Below, one piece after another: positions 24,847 to 33,844 of a stretch of 64,000 nucleotides of DNA; within the stretch, counting starts at the first letter, position 1, and each line of letters begins with the position of its first letter. The translations under genes and the position numbers were made by a program. The notes beneath the pieces were generated by a model that saw only the letters and a program-made list of their open reading frames with translations, made no database searches and was not told the origin of the DNA. Origin of the DNA: Rivihabitans pingtungensis (GTDB taxonomy: Bacteria > Pseudomonadota > Gammaproteobacteria > Burkholderiales > Aquaspirillaceae); NCBI RefSeq assembly GCF_003201855.1, contig NZ_QJKI01000001.1, forward strand, positions 1-64,000, given 5' to 3'.

Positions 24847-25131
24847 ATGGCAAGTTCTCGTCGGATGTTTCTGGTGTGCTACGACATCGCTGATCCCAAG
24901 CGCTGGCGCAAGGTGCATGAGGCGGTGCAGGCGCATGCCGTCAGTGGACAAAAATCGGTGTATGAATGCTGGCTGACTGCGGGTGAGCATCAGGCTTTGC
25001 TGGCGCGGCTGGAGGCGGTGATTGCGCCAGCAGAAGACAAAGTGCATGTGTTTGCGCTGGATGCGCGGCGCAAGGTGCTGCGCTTTGGCGTGGCGCGCGC
25101 GCCGCAGTGTGATCCTTTCCTGATTGTGTGA
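24847..25131 (+). CDS. cas2: CRISPR adaptation protein Cas2
   Basis: From the ATG at 24847 the protein has 94 residues; an in-frame ATG at 24814 would add 11. The Cas2 core is FLVCYDIADPKRWRKVHE, with the first strand ending in Asp, and SGQKSVYECWL in the second strand region. Cas2 forms the dimeric core of the spacer integrase with Cas1. Cas2 looks intact, but its partner cas1, which starts seven bases after the cas2 stop, is truncated. Confidence 0.92.
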   Translation: MASSRRMFLVCYDIADPKRWRKVHEAVQAHAVSGQKSVYECWLTAGEHQALLARLEAVIAPAEDKVHVFALDARRKVLRFGVARAPQCDPFLIV

Positions 25132-25138
25132 GGCTGTC

Positions 25139-25618
25139 ATGAGCTGCCTGTATGTGGATCGTCGCGGGGTGGATTTGCGGGTGGACGGTGGGGCGCTGGT
25201 GTTTTATGAAAACGGCGAGCGTATTGGCGCTGTGCCCTTGGCGCCGCTGGAGCGGGTGGTGGTGCATGGCGACATGACACTGCAAGCCCGCTTGCTCGGG
25301 CAGTTGGGCGAGCGTGGGGTGGGCGTAGTGGTGTTGTCCGGGCGCAAGCACACGCCCACGCTATTGATGGCGCGCCCGCATCAGGATGCGCGCCGGCGGC
25401 TGACACAATTGCGCCTGGCGCAGGATGGCGCATTTTGCCTGAGCTATGCCCGCGAGCTGATCGAGGCCAAGCTGGCGACGCAGGCCCGCCATGTGCATCA
25501 GCTGCGTGAGCGCCGCCCAACGGCCCGCGAGCCGCTGACCCATGCGCTGGCCGCGCTGGAACGAGGACAACAAGCCACCGCTGGCTGTGCCGATCTGGCG
25601 GCGCTGCGCGGGGTTTAG
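25139..25618 (+). pseudogene. cas1: Truncated cas1 (N-terminal half only)
   Basis: The reading frame from the ATG at 25139 encodes about 159 residues of Cas1: MSCLYVDRRGVDLRVDGG, then VPLAPLERVVVHGD and the helical region to DLAALRGV. Complete Cas1 has roughly 300-340 residues, and the C-terminal helical domain holds the metal-binding Glu, His and Asp. All of that is missing. The frame stops at TAG exactly where a MITE-like repeat starts. Joining the repeat's flanks still gives a stop codon, so the gene may have been deleted before or together with the insertion. No C-terminal cas1 sequence was found elsewhere in the window. Confidence 0.9.
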
Positions 25619-25728
25619 CGCCGCTCACAAAACCCCCTGGCGTTGTTGTGTGACCTTGCCGTACTGCTTGTACTGTCTGCGGTCACACGCCTAGCCAGGG
25701 CCGCTTCTCTGGATTTTGTGAGCGGCGC
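25618..25728. repeat. MITE-like repeat copy ending cas1
   Basis: This 111-base imperfect palindrome starts GCGCCGCTCACAAAACC and ends with the near-complement TTTTGTGAGCGGCGC. It is flanked by TTA at 25615-25617 and 25729-25731. An inner pair (TGTGTGACC with GGTCACACG) extends the hairpin. There is no coding capacity. A further fragment of a repeat end (TAAGCGGCGCTC) follows, suggesting nested insertions. Confidence 0.88.
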
Positions 25729-25774
25729 TTAGTAAGCGGCGCTCTACACCAACACAATTCCCCTTTTTCTCTAC

Positions 25775-25806
25775 CGATACAGCCGGCCAAAAAGCCGGCT
25801 GTATCG
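25775..25806. terminator. Perfect 13-bp hairpin downstream of the CRISPR island
   Basis: CGATACAGCCGGC pairs perfectly with GCCGGCTGTATCG around a CAAAAA loop. There is no T-run immediately after it on the plus strand, so it is either a weak terminator or an RNA-stabilising stem between the cas1 remnant and the next gene. Confidence 0.55.
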
Positions 25807-25890
25807 CTGCATGGCGCGGGGTTTTATGCCTGTTTGCCGGGTGGGCGGCTGGGTAAGCTGTCTGCATCGTGTGTTCGCCAGGAGAAAAGC

Positions 25891-26241
25891 ATGCAATCGA
25901 TTCGTCATGGGTTGGCGCAGGGGCAGCGTTTGGGGTGGCAGGGGCAGGCGGGGCAGTGTGTGGAGGTGCGTCGCGGCCGGGTGGAGGTGGAAGAAATTCT
26001 GTGGGTGGAGTCGCAGTTGCTGTGCGTGCGGCAGCGGCTGGGGCCGGGCAGTTGTTATGTGCTGCATAGCAGCGGTTGGGTGAGTGTGCAGGCGGTCAGT
26101 GCGGCGGAGTTGAGTTTGCCGGCGCCGCTGGTGGATTGCGCTGCCTGGCGGCGTTTGGGCCGTTGGCTGGCAGGGGGGTGGCGTGGGCTGTGTGCGGAGT
26201 GGATGGGCGCGGGGCGTGGCTGGCGGGCGCACGGGCGCTGA
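25891..26241 (+). CDS. DUF2917-like small protein
   Basis: From the ATG at 25891, preceded by AGGAGA, the protein has 116 residues. The pattern GQRLGWQGQAGQCVEVRRGRVEVEE, read in parts, followed by LGPGSCYVLHSSGWVSVQAVSAAEL, resembles DUF2917, small cupin-like proteins of unknown function common in Betaproteobacteria. The usual aromatic WVT of that family is replaced by VEV, so the match is moderate. A strong terminator follows at 26363-26395. Confidence 0.55.
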   Translation: MQSIRHGLAQGQRLGWQGQAGQCVEVRRGRVEVEEILWVESQLLCVRQRLGPGSCYVLHSSGWVSVQAVSAAELSLPAPLVDCAAWRRLGRWLAGGWRGLCAEWMGAGRGWRAHGR

Positions 26242-26277
26242 GGTTTGGGCTTGGCCGTGGTGGCGGGTGCAGAGCAA

Positions 26278-26355
26278 GCGCCGCTCACCAAACCCAGCTG
26301 GTGCCCGACGCAGATAGCACGGGCCAGTAGTACGGTAAGGCGGGTAGGGTGAGCC
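26278..26355. repeat. Decayed MITE-like repeat
   Basis: The left end GCGCCGCTCACCAAACCC is well preserved, the interior keeps AGTAGTACGGTAAGG, and the right end is GGGTGAGCC. It is a shorter, mutated copy of the window's MITE family lying between the DUF2917-like gene and the terminator. Confidence 0.6.
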
Positions 26356-26362
26356 GCGTTCA

Positions 26363-26395
26363 GGGCGGGGCAGCGTGTGCTGTCCCGCCCTTTTT
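26363..26395 (+). terminator. Rho-independent terminator
   Basis: GGGCGGGGCAGC pairs with GCTGTCCCGCCC with one mismatch, followed by TTTTT. It should end transcription of the DUF2917-like gene. A MITE copy starts two bases after the T-run, using its last bases as target. Confidence 0.85.
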
Positions 26396-26396
26396 A

Positions 26397-26507
26397 GAGC
26401 CGCTAACAAAACCCCCTGGCGTTGTTGTGTGACCTTGTCGTACTACTTGTACTGTCTGCGGTCACACGCCTAGCCAGGACCGCTTCGCTGGGTTTTGTTA
26501 GCGGCTC
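26397..26507. repeat. MITE-like repeat, well-preserved copy
   Basis: This 111-base copy has matching ends GAGCCGCTAACAAAACCC and GGGTTTTGTTAGCGGCTC (perfect 18-base inverted repeats), flanked by TTA at 26394-26396 and 26508-26510. It is the best reference copy for the family in this window. It lies downstream of ilvD, which is transcribed toward it. Confidence 0.92.
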
Positions 26508-26555
26508 TTATTGCATATCGTCACTCACCCATTCCCGGCTGCCCGCGCGAGTGGA

Positions 26556-28412
26556 TCAGCGGCGTTCGATCTGGCTGACGTCGCGCACGGCGCCGGTGTC
26601 GGCGCTGGTGGTCATGGCGGCGTAGGCGCGCAGGGCGGCGCTGACCACGCGGTCGCGGTTCAGCGGTTTCCAGGCGTCGGCGCCGCGCGCCAGCATGGCG
26701 GCGCGGCGTTGCGCCAGTTCTTCATCGCTGACGGCCAGATGAATGGTGCGCGCCGGGATGTTGATTTCCAGGGTGTCGCCTTCGGCGGCCAGGCCGATCA
26801 GGCCGCCTTCGGCGGCTTCGGGGCTGACGTGGCCGATGGACAGGCCGGAGGTGCCGCCGGAGAAGCGGCCGTCGGTCAGCAGCGCGCAGGCTTTGCCCAG
26901 GCCCTTGGATTTCAGGTAGCTGGTGGGGTAGAGCATTTCTTGCATGCCGGGGCCGCCCTTGGGGCCTTCGTAGCGGATCAGCACCACGTCGCCGGCCACG
27001 ATCTGGTCGGCCAGGATGGCTTCGACGGCGGCGTCCTGGCTTTCAAAGATGCGCACGCGGCCGGTAAAGGTGAGGATGGATTCGTCCACGCCAGCGGTTT
27101 TGACGATGCAGCCGCGCTCGGCGATATTGCCGTACAGCACGGCCAGGCCGCCGTCTTGCGAGTAGGCGTTGGCTTTGTCGCGGATGCAGCCTTCGGCGCG
27201 GTCGGCGTCCAGCTCGGGGTAGCGCATGCTCTGGCTGAAGGCGATGGTGGTGCGCACGCCGCCGGGGGCGGCGCGATACAGGGTTTTGGCGGCGTCGTCG
27301 CAGCTCGGGCGCTGGATATCCCAGCGGTCCAGCCCTTCGCCCAGGGTGGCGGCGTGTACGGTGGGAATGTCACGGTGGATCAGCCCGGCGCGGTCCAGCT
27401 CGCCCAGGATGCCAATCACGCCGCCGGCGCGGTGCACGTCTTCCATGTGGTATTTCTGGGTGGCCGGGGCCACTTTGGACAGGCAGGGCACGCGGCGGGA
27501 GACGCGGTCGATGTCCTGCATGGTGAAGTCCACGCCGGCTTCGCGGGCGGCGGCCAGCAGGTGCAGCACGGTGTTGGTGGAGCCACCCATGGCCACGTCC
27601 AGGCTCATGGCGTTTTCAAAGGCTTCGAAGGTGGCGATGCTGCGCGGCAGCACGCTGGCGTCGTCTTGTTCGTAGTAGCGCTTGGCCAGTTCGACAATAG
27701 TGCGGCCGGCTTGCAGGAACAGCTCTTTGCGGTCGGCGTGGGTGGCCACCAGCGAGCCATTGCCCGGCAGCGACAGGCCCAGCGCTTCGGTCAGGCAGTT
27801 CATCGAGTTGGCGGTGAACATGCCGGAACAGGAGCCGCAAGTGGGGCAGGCCGAGCGTTCGACGGCGGCCACTTCTTCATCGCTGACCTTGTCGTTGGCG
27901 GCTTCCACCATGGCGTCCACCAGGTCGAGCTTGCGCACGGCGTCGCCCCATTGCACCTTGCCGGCTTCCATCGGGCCGCCGGAGACAAAAATCACCGGAA
28001 TGTTCAGGCGCAGCGCGGCCATCAGCATGCCGGGGGTGATTTTGTCGCAGTTGGAGATGCACACCAGCGCGTCGGCGCAGTGGGCGTTGACCATGTATTC
28101 CACGCTGTCGGCAATCAGGTCGCGGCTGGGCAGCGAATACAGCATGCCACCGTGGCCCATGGCGATGCCGTCATCGATGGCGATGGTGTTGAATTCTTTG
28201 GCGATGCCGCCGGCTTTTTCGATTTCCCGCGCCACCAGCTGGCCCAGGTTGTGCAGGTGGACATGGCCCGGCACAAATTGGGTGAAGCTGTTGGCGATGG
28301 CGATGATGGGCTTGCCAAAATCGGCATCTTCCATGCCGGTGGCGCGCCACAGCGCGCGGGCGCCGGCCATATTGCGGCCGTGGGTGGAGGTGCGGGAACG
28401 GTATGCGGGCAT
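26556..28412 (-). CDS. ilvD: Dihydroxy-acid dehydratase
   Basis: The 618-residue protein is a full-length IlvD, the Fe-S enzyme that dehydrates dihydroxyacids in isoleucine, valine and pantothenate synthesis. Characteristic segments are [19 protein letters not shown] near the N-terminus, [14 protein letters not shown] with a cluster cysteine, [20 protein letters not shown] with the second cysteine group, and [20 protein letters not shown] near the C-terminus. It stands alone, with a MITE copy downstream. Confidence 0.97.
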   Translation of the reverse strand: MPAYRSRTSTHGRNMAGARALWRATGMEDADFGKPIIAIANSFTQFVPGHVHLHNLGQLVAREIEKAGGIAKEFNTIAIDDGIAMGHGGMLYSLPSRDLIADSVEYMVNAHCADALVCISNCDKITPGMLMAALRLNIPVIFVSGGPMEAGKVQWGDAVRKLDLVDAMVEAANDKVSDEEVAAVERSACPTCGSCSGMFTANSMNCLTEALGLSLPGNGSLVATHADRKELFLQAGRTIVELAKRYYEQDDASVLPRSIATFEAFENAMSLDVAMGGSTNTVLHLLAAAREAGVDFTMQDIDRVSRRVPCLSKVAPATQKYHMEDVHRAGGVIGILGELDRAGLIHRDIPTVHAATLGEGLDRWDIQRPSCDDAAKTLYRAAPGGVRTTIAFSQSMRYPELDADRAEGCIRDKANAYSQDGGLAVLYGNIAERGCIVKTAGVDESILTFTGRVRIFESQDAAVEAILADQIVAGDVVLIRYEGPKGGPGMQEMLYPTSYLKSKGLGKACALLTDGRFSGGTSGLSIGHVSPEAAEGGLIGLAAEGDTLEINIPARTIHLAVSDEELAQRRAAMLARGADAWKPLNRDRVVSAALRAYAAMTTSADTGAVRDVSQIERR

Positions 28413-28563
28413 AGCGGGAATCCTGTAGCAGACGCGGCAAAAGGCATATTGTGCGGCGGCTTGGCGGACAGGGCAAGCCGGGCGCGCGTGCGGATGAGAA
28501 GAAGAGGGGCAAAAGTAGCCATGATGTGGCCTTCTTATTCGTAAAGACTAAGTATTTATACCA

Positions 28564-28592
28564 TTGACAATATACGTCTTATTTTTTTAGAT
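28564..28592 (+). promoter_or_regulatory. Putative promoter of the radical-SAM gene
   Basis: TTGACA at 28564-28569 is followed after 17 bases by TTAGAT at 28587-28592, in a clearly AT-rich stretch. The first coding segment starts at 28653. The rest of the 28413-28652 gap shows no other recognisable signal. Confidence 0.5.
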
Positions 28593-28652
28593 TCACCAGT
28601 TCTAAGCTTTTGTTCTATAAATTTTTGCCCATCCCTACCGTAGAGCGCTGGA

Positions 28653-30411
28653 ATGAAAATATTGCTGGTCAATCCGCAAACAGATGTATTCGAGATGCGG
28701 GCCAATTATGAGGCTCATGAAAACCTGGCACTGGGCTTGCTGGCAGCTCACTTGTCTGCACATGATCATGCAACGGAGATCATTGATTTGCGCATTGATG
28801 ACTTCAGTGAGCAAGAAGTGGCCAGGCATGTGCAGCAGCATGCCGTTGGTCTGGTTGGACTGAGTGTCAATTTTGTCACGTTACCATCGGCCCTGCGCCT
28901 GGCTCGCGCCATCCGTCAGGCTCGCCCTGCCACACTGATTGTCTTGGGTGGCGAGCATGCTTCTTAGAGTGGCTAACAAAACCCAGCGCAGCGATCCTGG
29001 CTAGGCGCACGACCGCAGACAGTACAAGCAGTACGGCAAGGTCGGGCAACGACGCCAGGAGGGTTTTGTTAGCCGCTCTTATCAAGATGACACTTTGCTT
29101 GCTGCATATCCTGCCTCGATTGATGCGGTGATACGCGGAGAAGGAGAGGCCAGTTTTGCCGAGTTGGCCCAGGCGCTGGATGCCGGGCGAGATTGGCGGC
29201 AGACGTCGGGGCTATCTTATCTGGATGCGCACACTCGCCGCTGTGTGCGCACAGCTTCGCGCCCGGCCATCGAACAGCTGGATGCTTTGCCGTTTGCGGA
29301 CAGGGCCGTGGCCCGGCGGGCAATCGCCAAGCATCGCAAGATCGAGATCGGTATCCTAGCGCAACGCGGCTGTCCGTTTCCATGTTCGTTCTGCAATGCC
29401 AATCGCTTTTTGTCAAATGAAGCCATCACTGCCGTACGCCAGCGCAGTGCAGAGCATGTGGTTGCCGAAATGGTCCAGCTGGCCCCGTTGATTGTCGAAA
29501 ACCGCAGTTTTTTGCGCTTTTATGATGCGACATTTGTCACCCAATCCCGGCGTAATCGGGCTTGGATAGACGATTTTTGCACCGCACTGGAACAACGTAA
29601 ATTACGCATTCCATTTGATGTCTTTGTACGCGCCAATAGTTTTGACCTTAACAAACCTGGCGATCAGGCACTGATTACACGGTTAAAATCCGTTGGCATG
29701 ATCAGTACTTATATTGGCCTGGAATCCGGCAGTGATGACACATTGGCCTTGTATAACAAACACGTCAATGCCAGTGATTCCGAAAACATGTTCGAGTATT
29801 TCCGCAGCCAGCACATTCAGGGCTCAACCAATGGCTGCATGACGTTTCAGCAAGACTCAACCCTGGCTGACATCGCCCAAACTGTGCGCTTTTTGCGCCG
29901 ACTGGGCTTGTGCAGTCTGTGGAACTGTCTGTCACGGGCAGAAACTCTGCCTGGCATCAAACTGGAAATGCGTACGCATAAGCGGGAAACCTGCTGGGAT
30001 GTGTACAACTACCAGTTCACTGATTCGCGTGTCGCACGTCTTTATGCCGTACTGTATAGCATTCATGCCAATCATAGCTCGATCAAGCTGGAAGATGGCT
30101 TGGTGCGCGCTTTGCGTGACCGCCTGCGCATTGAGTCGTTCTATGCGCCACACGCCATGGATTGGCTGGGGCTGGAGCATGCGCTGGAAGCGCGCATTGG
30201 TGCCATGCAGGCGGTAACCAGTGAGTTTGTGCTTGGCTTGATTGACCAACTGCCTGGCTGGAATGAAACCATGCTGGAGCATGCCATTCACCAGTATCTG
30301 GGCGCGCTGGATCAGGCGCTAGATGCTTTGCATGCCAGCTATGGCTGGCTGCTTACACTGCCGATTTCTGCTGTCACGACAAGGCCCCATCATGCAAACT
30401 GTGTACATTAA
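28653..30411 (+). pseudogene. B12-binding radical-SAM protein gene split by a MITE-like insertion
   Basis: The first part (28653-28967) encodes a cobalamin-binding-type N-terminus: MKILLVNPQTDVFEMR, then VGLVGLSVNFVT and LIVLGGEHAS. It stops at a TAG created by the inserted repeat. The second part resumes in frame after 29081 with YQDDTLLAAYPASIDAVIRG and runs to 30411. It holds the radical-SAM cluster motif RGCPFPCSFCN (Cys-x3-Cys-x2-Cys). Removing the repeat plus one TTA restores an uninterrupted frame. The region is AT-richer than its neighbours, suggesting acquisition. The substrate is unknown. Part two might still be translated from a TTG at 29095, but it would lack the B12 domain. Confidence 0.88.
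28967..29078. repeat. MITE-like repeat inserted in the radical-SAM gene
   Basis: This 112-base copy lies in the opposite orientation to the copies at 25618 and 26397. Its ends are GAGTGGCTAACAAAACCC and GGGTTTTGTTAGCCGCTC, flanked by TTA at 28964-28966 and 29079-29081. It supplies direct evidence that the family is or was mobile. Confidence 0.93.
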
Positions 30412-31309
30412 GCTGTTTTTTTCTGCTTTGTTCTGGGGGGCTTCGGCCATTGCCGGCAAATGGTTGTTTGCTGTGTTGCGCCCGGCGCAGGTGACATTTT
30501 TGCGCTTTGCTTTGGCGGCGCTGGCGCTGGGGGCGGTGGTCACATTGGCGCGGCGGCAGCCGGGGCCGGCCTCGCTGGGCGAGCATTTGCGGCTGGCGGT
30601 GCTGGGTGTGGTGGGGGTGTCGCTGTGTTATTACTTTTATTTTGAGGGCTTGTATTACAGTTCGGCGTTCAATGCCGGCCTGATTGAGGCCACCATTCCG
30701 CTGGTGACGCTGGCGCTGTCGGTCCTGCTGAAAGAAGAGCATCTGGATAGCGCGCAGACCACCGGTTTTGCCCTGGCCTATGTGGGGGTGCTGGTGATTG
30801 TCACCCGGCTGGATTGGGCGGTGATTCAGGCATTTGCTTACAACCGTGGCGATGTGCTGTTGTTGCTGGGCACGCTGTGCTTTGGTTTGTATAACGTGTT
30901 GCTGCGCAAGTTTCGTTTTTCGTTCGCTTCGCAGAATACCAAGCTGTTTTATATTTTTTTGTATGGCAGCGCGCCGCTGGCAGGCTGGGTATGGCTGGAT
31001 GGCTTGGGCCAGCCCTTGCACTGGACGCTGGATATACACGGCTGGCTGGCGCTGGTGGTGTTGGCGCTGGGGGCGTCGGTGCTGGCCTATGTGTTTTTCA
31101 ATCAGGGGATTCAGGCCATTGGCGCATCGCGGGCGTCCAGTTTTATCAATCTGGTGCCGGTGATCACCGCCGGACTGGCTTTCATCCTGCTGGGCGAGCG
31201 CCCGGATTTCAGCCAGTTGCTGGGCTCGGCGGTGATTTTGCTGGGGGTGTCACTGTCGCAATACGGTTGGCCCAGGTGGCTGGCCGCGCGGGTGGCGGCG
31301 GCCTCCTGA
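30392..31309 (+). CDS. EamA/DMT-family transporter
   Basis: From the ATG at 30392 the protein has 305 residues with about ten hydrophobic helices in two repeats. Family features include FFSALFWGASAIAGKW at the N-terminus, then SAFNAGLIEATIPLV and ASRASSFINLVPVITAGLAFILLGE in the second repeat. It is a drug/metabolite exporter of unknown substrate. Its first 20 bases overlap the end of the radical-SAM frame in another frame. Confidence 0.9.
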   Translation: MQTVYIKLFFSALFWGASAIAGKWLFAVLRPAQVTFLRFALAALALGAVVTLARRQPGPASLGEHLRLAVLGVVGVSLCYYFYFEGLYYSSAFNAGLIEATIPLVTLALSVLLKEEHLDSAQTTGFALAYVGVLVIVTRLDWAVIQAFAYNRGDVLLLLGTLCFGLYNVLLRKFRFSFASQNTKLFYIFLYGSAPLAGWVWLDGLGQPLHWTLDIHGWLALVVLALGASVLAYVFFNQGIQAIGASRASSFINLVPVITAGLAFILLGERPDFSQLLGSAVILLGVSLSQYGWPRWLAARVAAAS

Positions 31310-31324
31310 GCCACAGACGGGCGT

Positions 31325-31906
31325 TCAGCAGGCCTTGCGGTCCAGCCATTTGTGCGTGCTGCTGGGTTGATAGTCGCGCATGCGCGCCAGCAGGGCTTTA
31401 ACCGTGTCTGCCGCCAGCAGCAGGCCGGCGTGTTGTTCGCGCATAAAGCCTTGCTGGGTGGCGGTGTCGATCAGGTTCAGCAGCGGCTGATAAAAATGCT
31501 CGACGTTCAGCAGGCCAATCGGCTTGCCGTGCATGCCCAGTTGCGCCCAACTGGCGACTTCAAACAGTTCTTCAAAAGTGCCCAGGCCGCCAGGCAGGGC
31601 GATGAAACCGTCGGCCATATCGGCCATCATCGCCTTGCGGGTGTGCATGGAGTCCACCACATGCAGCTGGGTGAGGTGGCTGTGGGCCAGTTCTTTGTCG
31701 CGCAGGAAGGTGGGAATCACGCCAATGGCTTCGCCGCCAGCCGCCAGCACGCTATTGGCCAGCGTGCCCATCAGGCCGACATTGCCGCCGCCATACACCA
31801 GGCCAATGCCTTCGGCGGCCAGGGTTTGCCCCAGGGTGACAGCGGCTTGTTCATAGGCGGGCAGCACGCCACGGTTGGAGCCGCAAAACACACAGATGCG
31901 CTTCAT
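31325..31906 (-). CDS. LOG-family protein (putative nucleoside monophosphate phosphoribohydrolase)
   Basis: From the ATG at 31906 the protein has 193 residues. It starts MKRICVFCGSNRG, has VYGGGNVGLMG near residue 42 and the catalytic PGGLGTFEELFE motif near residue 106. LOG proteins cleave nucleoside 5'-monophosphates to a base and ribose phosphate; plant homologues activate cytokinins. The bacterial substrate is not decided by the sequence. It converges with the DMT gene, the two stops being 15 bases apart. Confidence 0.9.
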   Translation of the reverse strand: MKRICVFCGSNRGVLPAYEQAAVTLGQTLAAEGIGLVYGGGNVGLMGTLANSVLAAGGEAIGVIPTFLRDKELAHSHLTQLHVVDSMHTRKAMMADMADGFIALPGGLGTFEELFEVASWAQLGMHGKPIGLLNVEHFYQPLLNLIDTATQQGFMREQHAGLLLAADTVKALLARMRDYQPSSTHKWLDRKAC

Positions 31907-32081
31907 GATGGTTATCCAGGGTAGATTGATCAGGAGAATATGCAGACGCCGGCCAGTCTGGGCTGGCTGTGGCGTGGTTATGCCGGTGCTGATGCAATAT
32001 TCATGCAAGGGCCGGCCGCGAGCTAGCGCGCCAGTCTTAATATAGGACGCCGCGCCTCGCGCGGCGTTGGTCGATCAGTTA

Positions 32082-32175
32082 GAGCCGCTCACCAAACCCT
32101 CCTGGCGTTGTTACCCGACCTTGCTGTACGACTTGTACTGTCCGCCACCCCGCCAGCGGGTTTGGTGAGCGGCGC
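32082..32175. repeat. MITE-like repeat, internally shortened copy at the pheA stop codon
   Basis: The 94-base copy starts GAGCCGCTCACCAAACCC and ends GGGTTTGGTGAGCGGCGC, with TTA at 32079-32081 and 32176-32178. The right TTA is the TAA stop of pheA on the minus strand. The interior has lost part of the second arm. A small GC-rich hairpin (ACGCCGCGC/GCGCGGCGT) lies just to its left at 32047-32067. Confidence 0.88.
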
Positions 32176-33246
32176 TTACAGCACGGCGACCGGGTAAGAG
32201 CCCAGCACTTTCACAAAGGCGGCGTGTTCGTGCAGCGCTTCCAGCGCGGTCTGGATGCGCGGTTCGCTTTGGTGGCCGTCGATGTCGATAAAGAACACAT
32301 ATTCCCACAGGCCGGTGCGCGAGGGGCGCGATTCCAGCTTGGTCATTGATACGCCATTGATGGCCAGCGGGGCCAGCAGGCGGTGCACGGCGCCGGGTTT
32401 GTTTTGCGCCGACAGCACCAGCGAGGTTTTGTCATGGCCGGACGGGGTGGACGGCTGGTGGCCCAGCACCAAAAAGCGCGTGGTGTTGTTCGGCTCGTCT
32501 TCGATGTTTTCAGCGAGTTTGGTCAGGCCGTAGCGCTCGGCGGCGGCTTCGCCGGCAATCGCGGCGACGGTGGGGTCTTCGCTGGCCAGGCGGGCGGCTT
32601 CGGAATTGCTGGCCACCGACACGCGCTCGACGTCGGGCAGGTTTTTGTTCAGCCATTCGTGGCACTGCGCCAGCGCCTGGGCGTGCGAATATACTTTACG
32701 TGGTGACGGGGCGTCCGGGTCTTTGCGCAGCAGGTGATGGTGAATGCGCAGCACCACTTCGCCGCAGATGTTCAGCGGGGTGTTGATCATCAAATCCAGC
32801 GTGCGGCCCACCGCGCCTTCGGTGGAGTTTTCGACCGGGGCGACCACGTAATCCAGCGCGCGCGATTCCACCGAACGGAAAGCCTCGTCAATCGAGGCGC
32901 ACGGCACGGTATTGGCGGCGTGGCCAAAATGCTTGACGGCGGCGGCCTGGGTAAAGCTGCCGGCCGGGCCCAAAAAGGCGATGGACAGTGGTTTTTCCAG
33001 CGACAGACAGGCTGACATGATTTCGCGGAACAAACGCGCGGCGGATTCGTCGGGCAGCGGGCCGGGGTTGATGTCCTTGATCCGGCGCAGCACCTGGGCT
33101 TCGCGCTCGGGACGGTAGATCACCCCGCCGCCCTTGATTTCGCCAATTTTCTGGGCATGGCGGGCGCGCTGGTTGATCAGCTCCAGAATCTGGGCGTCGA
33201 TGCTGTCGATGGCGTCGCGGTGTTGTTTGAGCAGGTCGTCGGACAT
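32176..33246 (-). CDS. pheA: Bifunctional chorismate mutase/prephenate dehydratase
   Basis: The 356-residue protein has three parts. The N-terminal chorismate mutase helix bundle is RDAIDSIDAQILELINQRA, read within residues 10-28, then YRPEREAQVL. The dehydratase domain starts IAFLGPAGSFTQAA near residue 100 and contains NNTTRFLVLG. The C-terminal ACT domain has KLESRPSRTGLWEYVFFID, the phenylalanine-sensing region. It converts chorismate to phenylpyruvate. It ends an operon-like run with the methyltransferase and serC. Confidence 0.96.
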   Translation of the reverse strand: MSDDLLKQHRDAIDSIDAQILELINQRARHAQKIGEIKGGGVIYRPEREAQVLRRIKDINPGPLPDESAARLFREIMSACLSLEKPLSIAFLGPAGSFTQAAAVKHFGHAANTVPCASIDEAFRSVESRALDYVVAPVENSTEGAVGRTLDLMINTPLNICGEVVLRIHHHLLRKDPDAPSPRKVYSHAQALAQCHEWLNKNLPDVERVSVASNSEAARLASEDPTVAAIAGEAAAERYGLTKLAENIEDEPNNTTRFLVLGHQPSTPSGHDKTSLVLSAQNKPGAVHRLLAPLAINGVSMTKLESRPSRTGLWEYVFFIDIDGHQSEPRIQTALEALHEHAAFVKVLGSYPVAVL

Positions 33247-33249
33247 GGG

Positions 33250-33837
33250 TCAGTCTTTGAGAATGATGAATTCACCCTTCCCGATGGGAAGCAGTTCGCA
33301 CAAAAAGCCCGGCGTGGCGCGCACCCGGGCGAAAAAGTCTGCACATTCAGCCGCATGAGACACGGCGTTGTCCACCACAATCAGCCCGCCCGGCGCCAGC
33401 ACCGGGGTCAGCAGCGGCCAATAGCTGGCGTACAGGCTGCGGTCGGCGTCCAGAAAAATCAGCTGGGCGGATTCGGCCGCTTGCTGGCGCAGCCAGCTGC
33501 CGGCCTCGGCAGTCACCAGGGTGACGGTGTCGAGCAGGCCGGCTTCGTTGAGGTTGTTGCGTGCCAGGGTGGTCTTGGCCTGCAGTACGTCCAGGCTGGT
33601 GACGCGGCCGCCATACGCCTGGGCGGCGGCGGCCAGCCACAGGGTGGAATAGCCATTGGACGTGCCAATTTCCACCACATGGGCCGGGCGGCCAAAACGC
33701 AGCCACTGATACAGCATCATCCCGGTGTCCGGGGTGATGTTGAGCATCTTGTCGGCGCGGGTCAGGGTTTTGGCGTCGTATTTCTGACCGTGCTGGGCCA
33801 GTCGGTCCAGCTGCTGGAGCAAGGCCGGCGTCAGCAT
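33250..33837 (-). CDS. Class I SAM-dependent O-methyltransferase (family 3 type)
   Basis: From the ATG at 33837 the protein has 195 residues; a slightly longer start at 33864 overlaps serC. The SAM-binding motif is VVEIGTSNGYSTLWLA near residue 55, followed by VTSLDVL, LIFLDADRSLYASYW and GGLIVVDNAV, as in caffeoyl-CoA-type O-methyltransferases. It lies between serC and pheA with almost no gap. The natural substrate cannot be inferred. Confidence 0.88.
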   Translation of the reverse strand: MLTPALLQQLDRLAQHGQKYDAKTLTRADKMLNITPDTGMMLYQWLRFGRPAHVVEIGTSNGYSTLWLAAAAQAYGGRVTSLDVLQAKTTLARNNLNEAGLLDTVTLVTAEAGSWLRQQAAESAQLIFLDADRSLYASYWPLLTPVLAPGGLIVVDNAVSHAAECADFFARVRATPGFLCELLPIGKGEFIILKD

Positions 33838-33844
33838 GGCGGTC

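Noticed and set aside
26511-28544. 677-codon open frame on the plus strand
   Set aside because: It is antisense to ilvD, which is unmistakable; the Gly/Ala/His-rich product is a codon-bias artefact.
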